From Zunongwangia endophytica (GTDB lineage Bacteria > Bacteroidota > Bacteroidia > Flavobacteriales > Flavobacteriaceae), in NCBI RefSeq assembly GCF_030409505.1, contig NZ_JAUFPZ010000002.1, forward strand, positions 2,115,501 through 2,179,500: a stretch of DNA of 64,000 nt, read 5' to 3'. The first letter of the stretch is position 1; every line of letters begins with the position of its first letter. The position numbers and the translations under genes were made by a program. The notes beneath the pieces are model-generated. The model was not told where the DNA came from and did no database searches. It saw nothing but the letters and a program-made list of their open reading frames with translations. Shown here piece after piece: positions 53,901 to 62,335 of the stretch.

Positions 53901-56407
53901 TATTTATTTTTCGATTGTATGATTACTGAAGTTTTTTCTAAACCTTCAGCAGTTGCAGTTAATTTTAATGTTCCGGCTTCTTCATCAGCTTTCAGGATCA
54001 CTAGGCATTTTCCGTTTAGGGCAGTATGCTCGGTTCCTTTGAAAGATTGATGATTAGTGGGATCGCCGCTAGCAACTCCATAAATTTTTCCAGGTCCTTC
54101 TAAGCTGAAGGATATGTTATGATTCGCTCTAGGAACAATGTTGCCTTGTTTATCGGTAATGGTTACCGTAACAAATGATAAGTCTTTTCCATCTGCTTTT
54201 ATTGTTTTTCGATCTGGCGATAGCACTAATTTTTCCGCACTACCTGCAGTTTCAATAATGGTTTCTTTGACGATTTTTCCTTCTTTTCTAGAAACCGCCT
54301 TAAGTGTTCCTGGCTGGAAGGGGAAACGCCACATCACATGAAGATCGTCGTCTTGCTTCCGTTTAGTTCCTTTGGATTCTCCATTCAGAAACAATTCAAC
54401 TTCATCTGCATTATTGTAATAAGCCCAAACATCTACAGTTTTTCCTTTTTCCCAATTCCAATGTGGTAAGACATGAAGAACGGTGTCTTTAGACCATTCA
54501 CTTTTATACATGTAATACACATCTTTAGGGAAACCTGCTAAATCAATAACTCCGAAATAAGAACTTCTGGAAGGCCACTCATAAGGTGTAGGCTCTCCTA
54601 GATAATCAAAGCCTGTCCAGATATAAAATCCAGAAAGGAAATCGTTCTTTTTAATGATTTTCCAACTGGTTTCGTGCAACGATCCCCATGGTGTACGCAC
54701 CTGATCGAATGCAGAAACTGTATTATCTTTATTACCCCCAGTAAACTTTTTATCCCAGCGTACCGGCCAAATTTTGGTTGTATCTGAAGGAAATTCGTAA
54801 TAGCCTCTGGTTTGTAGACCAGAAGTTGTTTCGGTGGCAATAAATGGTGTATTTGGAAAATTCAGTTGGTGTTTCTCCCAAGTTTGATGAGCATAATTAT
54901 AACCTATAATATCCAAAGCTCCTGAACCTGCAAGCGCATTAGGTTGATCTGCAGTTTCTTCAAATTGTATGGTAACCTCTTCATCAGAAACATGTACTGG
55001 CGGATTCATACCTGCTGTAACCGGTCTGGTGGTATCCATGCTCTTCACCACTTCAGATAACTCATTACCTATTTTAGCACCTTCTTCACTCCATTGCTCC
55101 TGAATTTCGTTACCGATACTCCACATAAAAACACTGGCATGATTGCGATCTCTTTTAATTAGATCTCTTAAATCTTTCTCGTGCCATTCTTCCCAATATT
55201 GGCTATAATCGCTTTTAGTTTTAGATTTAGTCCACATATCAAAAGCTTCGTCCATTACGATGAATCCCATTTGATCACATAAATCAAGTAATTCTGGAGC
55301 TGGCGGGTTATGTGCTGTTCGTATACCGTTGACGCCCATCTCTTTTAGAATTTCTAACTGGCGTTCTATGGCGCGAGTGTTGATCGCTGCTCCTAACGGT
55401 CCAAGATCATGGTGGAGACAGACACCGCGAATTTTTAAGGATTTTCCATTTAAGATAAAACCCTTTTCTAAGTCAAATTTAAAATCGCGAATCCCAAATT
55501 TGGTTTCGTAGCGGTCTAAAACTTCATCTCCCTGAATTATATTTACTTGCGCTGTATATAGGAAAGGCTTATCTACAGACCATAATTTTGGATTTGTAAT
55601 CGTAAGCTGTTCTTCTACTTCATTCTCATTATTTGAAGATATCTGAAATTCTGAACCTTTGGTTTTAGTGATAAGCTTATCGCCGTTCAGTATCTTTATT
55701 TCAACAGAAATATTCTTTTTTGCAGAAAATTGGTTTGCAATCTTAGCTTTGATATTTACAACGGCTTCTTCATTATTGATTTCAGGAGTGGTCACAAAGG
55801 TTCCCCATTGTGGGACATGTACTTTATTCAACTTTTTAAGCCACACGTTTCTATAAATACCGCTGCCCGAATACCATCTGGAATTTGGCTGATCGTTATT
55901 ATCGGCTTTTACCAAAATAACATTCTCTTCCTCTCCAAATTTTAAATATCTGGTAATATCATATTCAAAACCGATATATCCATTAGGGCGTTTACCAAGA
56001 TTGGTTCCGTTGATCCAAATCTCGCTATTCTGATAAACTCCGTCGAATTGAATTTTGAATACAGAAGAACTATCTTTAGCTGAAATTGCGAAGCTTTTTT
56101 TGTACCAGCCGATACCGCCACGAAGTGCTCCACCACCTACACCGGTAGGGCTATTCTCATCAAAATCTTTAGAAATACTCCAATCATGGGGTAGATTGAC
56201 ATCATCCCAACTATCTGAGTCTAATATCTTTTTGATATTGGTTATATCTTCGTTCTGTTGAAATTCCCATCCTTCTGTAAATAAGACTTTACGATCCTCA
56301 AAGTCAGATGTCGTAACCTGACTATTACAGGAAAGAAAACACAATACGAATAAAATAAATATTCCAGTAGAGAAGTAACGAGTAATGTACTGTTTCAAAG
56401 CAATCAT
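53900..56407 (-). CDS. GH2 beta-galactosidase lipoprotein
   Basis: 835 residues with a lipobox at Cys27 (CFLSC). The GH2 order is sugar-binding domain (about 40-200, LFTEGWEFQQN to SRWYSGSGIYRNVWL), Ig-like domain, then a TIM barrel with acid/base E434 (MWSIGNEIQEQW) and nucleophile E526 (FIATETTSG). It ends with an added Ig-like/DUF4982-type and a Big_1-like C-terminal domain (VTITDKQGNIVPRANHNISF). In this locus it probably removes galactose from xyloglucan side chains after the fucosidase has acted. A strong hairpin precedes it. Confidence 0.93.
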   Translation of the reverse strand: MIALKQYITRYFSTGIFILFVLCFLSCNSQVTTSDFEDRKVLFTEGWEFQQNEDITNIKKILDSDSWDDVNLPHDWSISKDFDENSPTGVGGGALRGGIGWYKKSFAISAKDSSSVFKIQFDGVYQNSEIWINGTNLGKRPNGYIGFEYDITRYLKFGEEENVILVKADNNDQPNSRWYSGSGIYRNVWLKKLNKVHVPQWGTFVTTPEINNEEAVVNIKAKIANQFSAKKNISVEIKILNGDKLITKTKGSEFQISSNNENEVEEQLTITNPKLWSVDKPFLYTAQVNIIQGDEVLDRYETKFGIRDFKFDLEKGFILNGKSLKIRGVCLHHDLGPLGAAINTRAIERQLEILKEMGVNGIRTAHNPPAPELLDLCDQMGFIVMDEAFDMWTKSKTKSDYSQYWEEWHEKDLRDLIKRDRNHASVFMWSIGNEIQEQWSEEGAKIGNELSEVVKSMDTTRPVTAGMNPPVHVSDEEVTIQFEETADQPNALAGSGALDIIGYNYAHQTWEKHQLNFPNTPFIATETTSGLQTRGYYEFPSDTTKIWPVRWDKKFTGGNKDNTVSAFDQVRTPWGSLHETSWKIIKKNDFLSGFYIWTGFDYLGEPTPYEWPSRSSYFGVIDLAGFPKDVYYMYKSEWSKDTVLHVLPHWNWEKGKTVDVWAYYNNADEVELFLNGESKGTKRKQDDDLHVMWRFPFQPGTLKAVSRKEGKIVKETIIETAGSAEKLVLSPDRKTIKADGKDLSFVTVTITDKQGNIVPRANHNISFSLEGPGKIYGVASGDPTNHQSFKGTEHTALNGKCLVILKADEEAGTLKLTATAEGLEKTSVIIQSKNK

Positions 56408-56421
56408 AGTTAGTTTATAGA

Positions 56422-56450
56422 AAACCGGTAGATTTTGTTGCTACCGGTTT
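56422..56450 (-). terminator. Intercistronic hairpin after the surface glycan-binding gene
   Basis: Perfect 10-base stem AAACCGGTAG / CTACCGGTTT with a 9-base loop between the glycan-binding protein gene and the GH2 gene. It is followed on the minus strand by TTTTC, a weak T run. It fits an attenuator that keeps susC/susD/binding-protein transcripts more abundant than the enzyme transcripts. Confidence 0.65.
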
Positions 56451-56458
56451 ATTGATAT

Positions 56459-57304
56459 CTATTCCTTTGGTCTGTAGTGGAAAACGATCTGAGCCATGCC
56501 TTCTCCAGTTCTGGATTGATCACGAACTACTGCTAATCTTAATGAATTGTTTGAAATCTCAACTACATTTACAGAAGTCCAGTTACTCACATCGCCATAA
56601 TAATCACCTCCGTAAAGTAACTCTACACCACCATTGAATCTTATTCTATGATTGTCGATGTTATAATTAAAAGTTCCTGCTGAACTTGTTTGGCTATCAG
56701 AATTTAATGCCGTTTGTGTTACAGATACATTGTAACCACCATCAAGATTAAATGAAATTTCTCCCCAATCTTTATTTTCCATTACCCATTCGTTACCAGC
56801 ATAATCTGGAAACCAGTTCCAATAATCTGCTCCGCTTTCGTTATGGGGGTAGTCCAAACCTGCCCATCCAATAGGATTAGCCATATCTAAAACCCAGGTT
56901 TTTCCTTCAACACCATTGGTTAGCATTGCCCACTCGTCTGCGCTAAAATATTCTTCATCATTTGATGATACTTCTACGGTAACAGGATCGGCTTCAACCG
57001 GGCCACCTTTAGTGTAAGCGGTATAGTAAACGTTGTAAGTACCAGCAAAAGGAAAGGTTATACTTAAACTATCCTCATTAGATGTACCTATTTCATTTCC
57101 TTCGGAATCAGAATAACTCCAGTAGGAGATAAAGTCTGATTCTATGCTACGAAGATGTATCTCATTGTCATTTCCATCAGCCTGAGTTACCATGAAATTT
57201 AGCTGATCACCTTCTAACGCTACTTCTGGAAAGCTATATTCATCTTGGCAAGAAGCCAGCAACAAACCGAATATTGCAAGTACGATGTAATTAATATTTT
57301 TCAT
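56459..57304 (-). CDS. Surface glycan-binding lipoprotein of the xyloglucan-type locus
   Basis: 281 residues with a lipobox at Cys19 (LLLASC) followed by acidic QDEYSFPEV. A PKD/Ig-like domain (about 30-112: SITFPFAGTYNVYYTAYTKG) leads to a C-terminal beta-sandwich rich in Trp and Tyr (WVLDMANPIGWAGLDYP, YWNWFPDYAGNEWVMENKDW), suited to binding a glycan surface. It lies directly after SusD, where the surface glycan-binding protein of such loci is usually encoded. Its length and domain order differ from the larger B. ovatus SGBP-B, so the ligand is inferred from the neighbours only. Confidence 0.8.
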   Translation of the reverse strand: MKNINYIVLAIFGLLLASCQDEYSFPEVALEGDQLNFMVTQADGNDNEIHLRSIESDFISYWSYSDSEGNEIGTSNEDSLSITFPFAGTYNVYYTAYTKGGPVEADPVTVEVSSNDEEYFSADEWAMLTNGVEGKTWVLDMANPIGWAGLDYPHNESGADYWNWFPDYAGNEWVMENKDWGEISFNLDGGYNVSVTQTALNSDSQTSSAGTFNYNIDNHRIRFNGGVELLYGGDYYGDVSNWTSVNVVEISNNSLRLAVVRDQSRTGEGMAQIVFHYRPKE

Positions 57305-57327
57305 AATTTCTTGAATTTAAATTAGAA

Positions 57328-58905
57328 TTACCAACCTGGATTTTGCTCTATAGCTCCATTAGATAAAAGAATTTGAGATTGTGGAATTGGAAACCATCCA
57401 TTAGTTTCAGTTCTAAAGGTCACGTCGAATTGTGCACCGTCACCAGAATTATCAATCGCCTGTTTTGCACGATCTAATCCCCAACGAATAAGGTCGAAAT
57501 AGCGCTTTCCTTCTAAAGCAAGCTCTAGCCTTCTTTCTTCCATTATATTCTCTTTGGTTACAGCTATAGAATGATCATCGTCTTGAAATGCTCTCGCTCT
57601 TACGCGGTCTAAACAATCCTTAGCAAATCCCTGATCGCTATCCATATTCAATTCTGCAGCCATTAATAATACATCTGAAAAACGGATCACTGCAAAATCT
57701 TCGTAACCATCAATTTGAATATCACCACCATTTGCTGCTACTACTGCTTCCCCAGCTTCATTAGTAATAGGTGCATATTTTTTCCAGGATAATCCTGTAT
57801 GCTGGCGTTGGCTACGTACATCGTTATCAAATTCCAGCCCTTCTTCTTCGTAGTTAATTATTGTAGCATCACGTCTTGTATCACCTATTTGGTAGGCATC
57901 GTATAGTTCAGGATTTACCGGAGCACCTCCCCAACCGTAAGCGTATGGGCCTAAATTACTTCCTCGGGTTGCAATATTTACCTGAAAGCGATTTCCTTCG
58001 TTAAGTCCCCAATCTCCATTACCGGAACCATTAAATCGAATTGCCCAAACCATCTCAGCATTGCCTTCACCTACATAATTATCGATAGAAGAGGCAAGCC
58101 AAAGCCTTGAGAAATCTTCAATTAGTTCGTGACCACTATTATTTACGACATCATTAATATAGATTGTTGCTTCTTGTTTAGAAACGACTCCGGCCAAATC
58201 TGAAGTCTCATAATAATCGGTATAAAATAAGAATGTTTTAGCTAAGTAAGCTTCAGCTGCCCATTTTGTAACTCTACCATAATCTGCACTATTATTTAAG
58301 CTGTAATTGTCATCGCTTAGATTATCTGCGGCAAATTTGAAATCTTCGGCTATCAGTGCGTAGGTTTCTTCCGCCGGAGCTCTTGGACTTTCAAATTCTT
58401 CTGGACTTAAAGAGTGATCTAAAGGCACAATTTCACCGAACATTCTGGCAAGTTCAAAATGATAATGCGCTCTTAAAAATCTCGCTTCTGCTTCGTATTG
58501 AGTTCTTAGATCTTCATTTCCTGTCCAATCGATGCCGTCCAGATTTTCAAGTACGATGTTGGCTCTATAGATACCCATGTATGAAATTTCCCAAACAGGA
58601 CGATTCATCTCTAAATCAGATCCATATTCAAAACGATCCCATTCTAGAGAAACCTGATTATCGGCTGTACCAAAACCTCCGAAGCAATTATCGGAAGCTA
58701 TTTCTGAAACCATCAAGAATCCTCCATAACCTTCTCGTTGCAAAACGTCGTAAGCTGCAACTAAACCTTCGAAAGCATCATCTGGAGTTTTGTAAAAATT
58801 ATCTTCAGTTCTTTCAGTATAAGGACTGTTTTCAATAAAATCATCAGAACAGGAAGCCATAATTCCTAATGTAGCTATCCCTAATATCTTTATATACTTT
58901 TTCAT
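57328..58905 (-). CDS. SusD/RagB-like lipoprotein of the xyloglucan-type locus
   Basis: 525 residues, lipobox at Cys19 (GIMASC) followed by SDDF. SusD features are TEDNFYKTPDDAFEGLVAAY, ARFLRAHYHFELARMFGEIV, KWAAEAYLAKTFLFYTDYY and the C-terminal FSDVLLMAAELNMDSDQGFA plus ERRLELALEGKRYFDLIRWG and PIPQSQI. It binds the incoming oligosaccharide as the lid of the SusC partner encoded 11 bases upstream. Confidence 0.95.
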   Translation of the reverse strand: MKKYIKILGIATLGIMASCSDDFIENSPYTERTEDNFYKTPDDAFEGLVAAYDVLQREGYGGFLMVSEIASDNCFGGFGTADNQVSLEWDRFEYGSDLEMNRPVWEISYMGIYRANIVLENLDGIDWTGNEDLRTQYEAEARFLRAHYHFELARMFGEIVPLDHSLSPEEFESPRAPAEETYALIAEDFKFAADNLSDDNYSLNNSADYGRVTKWAAEAYLAKTFLFYTDYYETSDLAGVVSKQEATIYINDVVNNSGHELIEDFSRLWLASSIDNYVGEGNAEMVWAIRFNGSGNGDWGLNEGNRFQVNIATRGSNLGPYAYGWGGAPVNPELYDAYQIGDTRRDATIINYEEEGLEFDNDVRSQRQHTGLSWKKYAPITNEAGEAVVAANGGDIQIDGYEDFAVIRFSDVLLMAAELNMDSDQGFAKDCLDRVRARAFQDDDHSIAVTKENIMEERRLELALEGKRYFDLIRWGLDRAKQAIDNSGDGAQFDVTFRTETNGWFPIPQSQILLSNGAIEQNPGW

Positions 58906-58916
58906 TATTTTATCTT

Positions 58917-61900
58917 TTAGAAATTCACATTTAAGCCTACCATATAAGTTCTAGGTTGTGGATAATATCCAACATCTATTCCTCGAGCCCATGATTGATT
59001 AGCATTTCCGAATCCGATTTCAGGATCCATACCTTTGTAATTTGTAAATGTGTATAGGTTGTTGCTTGTCACGTATATACGGAATCTTGAAAAGGCATCA
59101 AGTTGATCGGTAAGTTTGGTTAAATCTACACCCAAATTAACTGTTTTGATTCTCAAGAAATCGGCATCTTCTACGTAAAGATCAGAGAAGCGGGTGTAGT
59201 TTCCGTTAGAAGTTGTTCCCCAGGTTGTTCTTGGTAATGTGTTAGAACTACCTTCACCTGTCCAACGATTTACAATTTCTGTAGTATAATTATTAAACGG
59301 TCGTGAATAATCTCTTACCCCGTAAACATTTTGAAAACCTGCCATCCCGTAAGTGTAAACAGAGAAATCAAAGGCTTTGTATTGTAATTGCACATTAAAA
59401 CCAAAGTTTACATCTGGGTTTGGATTTCCAATTTCAGTTTTATCATCCTGATTAATTCTGCCGTCATCATTTAAGTCTAAAAATCGAACATCACCGGGTT
59501 GAGCATTTGGTTGAATTAAAGCTCCGTTTTGAGCATATTGCTGAATCTCATCTTCATTCTGAAAAATCCCGTCGGTTTTTAATCCGTAGAAATAACCAAT
59601 TGGATGTCCAACTTCAACTCTGTTCATCTCGTCCAATCCCTGAAAAAGTAAATTACTATCTCCATGAATTATACCTTCAGAATTCGCAATTCTTAGAACT
59701 TCATTCTTGTTATAAGAAATATTACCATTTACAGTAAGACTCCAATCTTCCCCTAAATCGGTGTTATAACTAGCACTAAATTCTACCCCTTCGTTACGAA
59801 TATCACCTCCATTGATAAATGGAGCGTTGGCTCCAGCGATAAGAGGAACGGAAGCTTGTACTAACCAGTCTTTAGTTTCTTTACGATAATAATCGAAAGT
59901 TACTGTGATATCTGAAAATATTCTGGCATCAAAACCAAGGTCAAATTGCTCTGAAGTTTCCCACTTAAGATCTGGATTAGATAAATCGTCTGGACTGGAT
60001 CCTACTTCTAATGGCATTTCGTTATCACCAGTACCAAAATGGTAATTTTTATTGTAAGAACTAATCGTAGAAATATAAGCAAACTGCTGGCTAAACTGAT
60101 CATTCCCGTTTTGTCCCCAACTTCCTCTTAATTTAAGAGAATTTATAAAAGAATTATCCGGGAAAAAGTTCTCTCTATCGATATTCCAACCTACAGAAAA
60201 TGCAGGAAAATAAGCGTATTTATTATTACTACCGAACTCAGAAGAACCATCTCTTCTTAATGTGGCTGTAAATAAATATTTACTGTCGTAATCGTATAAT
60301 AATCTTGTAAAATAAGATTGAATACTATAATCTACTCTATTACCGCTAACAGAATTTTGTGTTTGATCTGTAGCATTAGATAAATAAGCATGCTCAAAAT
60401 CATTGAAGGTAAGATCTCTTCCTGTAGCCGATTGACCCTCGTATATATTTTGTCTGGCTGAAGTCCCTAGAAGAACATCAATATTATGAACATCTGCTAC
60501 TGTAGTTTGATAATTCAAGGTATTTTCCCAAATCCAAGAAATTGATTTGTTAGCGCTTTGGGTAACTTGTGAGGTATTATTATACGCTACACTAGATAGC
60601 TCATAAATTGGATTAAAAGCTCTATACGTATTATCATTAATATCTGCTCCAAAACTAGTTCTAAAGGTAAAGTCGCTATGAGAGACTTCAGCAAAAATAT
60701 TACCTACAGCCCTATTTGTTTTGCTTTCATTAAAATTACCGTAATAAAGTGAACCTAATGGATTTGTAATATCGGAACTAATATCTGATCCCGCATAATC
60801 ACCATTTTCGTCGTAAACCGACATCGTAGGCGGAGCATTTAAAAATCCTCTTATGTTGTTACTATAAATTCCGGCATCAGACACCCCTTTATTATATTCA
60901 TTTGAATAGGAGAAATTTTCTCCAATTTTTAAATGATCTTCAATTATCTCGTAAGTGATGTTATTATTGAAAGTAATACGATCGTATTTTGACTGATCGG
61001 TTTGGCTACCAATAATTCCTTCCTGTCCGTAATAAGAAAGTCCTGTAGAGTAATTTACTTTTTCAGTTCCTCCGGAAATTAATACTGAATGATTTTGTTT
61101 GATGGCACCATTATTAAATAATTCATCTTGCCAATCTGTATTTGCAGCATTATTCAACTCTTCCTGAGTATATAAAGGAGCATATCCTGAATTTACTCGG
61201 GCTTCATTCATAATTATTCCATATTCTCGACTGTCTAATAGATCTAAAGTTCTGGCTACTTCCTGAAAACCTACATAGCTATTCACAGATACACTAGTTA
61301 CGCCTTCCTTACCTTTTTTAGTAGTTACCAATACTACACCGTTAGCAGCACGAGCACCATAAATAGAAGCAGCGGAAGCATCTTTTAGAATATCTACTCG
61401 TTCTATTATTGAAGGGTCCAAATAGCCAATACCGTTTTCTACAACAACTCCATCTACAACATATAAAGGAGAATTATTACCAGCGGTTCCTACACCTCTA
61501 ATATTTACGGTCATATTAGCCCCAGGTTGTCCTGAAGTTGAAGTAATGTTTACCCCAGAAGTTTGTCCCTGCAAAGCACTCGTTGCATCTATACTCGCAG
61601 TTTGAATCAAATCTTCAGATTCTACCATAGATGTGGCAGCGGTAGATACTTTTTTACGCTGCGTACCATAACCAACTACTACAATTTCATCCAACTCTGA
61701 TGTTGATACCTGTAGACTCACATTTAATTCAGTTTGATTTCCAACACTAAGTGTTTTAGTCTCGAAACCGATGTAGCTAAATGATAAACTTTCTGCAGAT
61801 GCAGCTTCTATTTGATAATTACCATCAAAATCTGTAGTAGTACCTCTACTGGTTCCTTCTACAATTACACTAACTCCGGGAATCGGCATTCCATCGTCAG

Positions 61901-62030
61901 CCGAGGTGACAACACCTGTGATCTCCTTCTGCTGTGCCCAGACAGTAGACATGCTGCACACAAAAAAAATCGTAGCTAAGAAATAAGGTTTTAACCTCAT
62001 TTTAAAAATAGTTTGTTGTTTCATATACAC
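58917..62030 (-). CDS. SusC/RagA-like TonB-dependent transporter of the xyloglucan-type locus
   Basis: 1037 residues: a signal peptide (about 1-32, TVWAQ), a CarboxypepD_reg-like domain (EITGVVTSADDGMPIPGVSV to about 110), the plug with VDILKDASAASIYGARAANG (VVLVTT follows), and the barrel ending MVGLNVNF. It is the first gene of the locus and is paired with SusD. A second Met (MKQQ) two codons later is an equally good start. It would import xyloglucan oligosaccharides released by the surface GH5 enzyme. Confidence 0.96.
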   Translation of the reverse strand: MYMKQQTIFKMRLKPYFLATIFFVCSMSTVWAQQKEITGVVTSADDGMPIPGVSVIVEGTSRGTTTDFDGNYQIEAASAESLSFSYIGFETKTLSVGNQTELNVSLQVSTSELDEIVVVGYGTQRKKVSTAATSMVESEDLIQTASIDATSALQGQTSGVNITSTSGQPGANMTVNIRGVGTAGNNSPLYVVDGVVVENGIGYLDPSIIERVDILKDASAASIYGARAANGVVLVTTKKGKEGVTSVSVNSYVGFQEVARTLDLLDSREYGIIMNEARVNSGYAPLYTQEELNNAANTDWQDELFNNGAIKQNHSVLISGGTEKVNYSTGLSYYGQEGIIGSQTDQSKYDRITFNNNITYEIIEDHLKIGENFSYSNEYNKGVSDAGIYSNNIRGFLNAPPTMSVYDENGDYAGSDISSDITNPLGSLYYGNFNESKTNRAVGNIFAEVSHSDFTFRTSFGADINDNTYRAFNPIYELSSVAYNNTSQVTQSANKSISWIWENTLNYQTTVADVHNIDVLLGTSARQNIYEGQSATGRDLTFNDFEHAYLSNATDQTQNSVSGNRVDYSIQSYFTRLLYDYDSKYLFTATLRRDGSSEFGSNNKYAYFPAFSVGWNIDRENFFPDNSFINSLKLRGSWGQNGNDQFSQQFAYISTISSYNKNYHFGTGDNEMPLEVGSSPDDLSNPDLKWETSEQFDLGFDARIFSDITVTFDYYRKETKDWLVQASVPLIAGANAPFINGGDIRNEGVEFSASYNTDLGEDWSLTVNGNISYNKNEVLRIANSEGIIHGDSNLLFQGLDEMNRVEVGHPIGYFYGLKTDGIFQNEDEIQQYAQNGALIQPNAQPGDVRFLDLNDDGRINQDDKTEIGNPNPDVNFGFNVQLQYKAFDFSVYTYGMAGFQNVYGVRDYSRPFNNYTTEIVNRWTGEGSSNTLPRTTWGTTSNGNYTRFSDLYVEDADFLRIKTVNLGVDLTKLTDQLDAFSRFRIYVTSNNLYTFTNYKGMDPEIGFGNANQSWARGIDVGYYPQPRTYMVGLNVNF

Positions 62031-62335
62031 TTCTTTAATAAGAAATTCTTAAAATAATCCTCAATTTTCTTTTATTTAAAAAATTATAGCGCTTAAAATG
62101 AAAAGACAATAATTTCAAACGTTATAGTAATGAGGACAAAATTATCAAATACAGAGGCTGTCTTAGGGTATCGAATCGTTTTATAAAGGGACAATATGTT
62201 TTTATGATTTCTCTGAACCCTCTAAAACATTGGCCTCAGCAAAGTTTAACATTTAGACCATTTGATTTTGGATCAAAATTGAAAATTAAGAGATTCCCGA
62301 AAAATGCTAGGAAATAAGAGTTAAGTTAAATAATA
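62031..62335. promoter_or_regulatory. Intergenic region between the hybrid regulator and susC of the xyloglucan-type locus
   Basis: About 305 bases without a gene. On the minus strand TAATTTTG (62144-62137) fits the Bacteroidota -7 element about 107 bases before susC. A matching -33 TTG at normal spacing is not clear. A hybrid two-component regulator encoded next to a SusC gene normally binds in this region. Confidence 0.4.

Noticed and set aside
58356..58838. 160-codon plus-strand frame opposite susD
   Set aside because: Antisense shadow of SusD with an Arg/Leu/His-rich composition and no recognisable domain.
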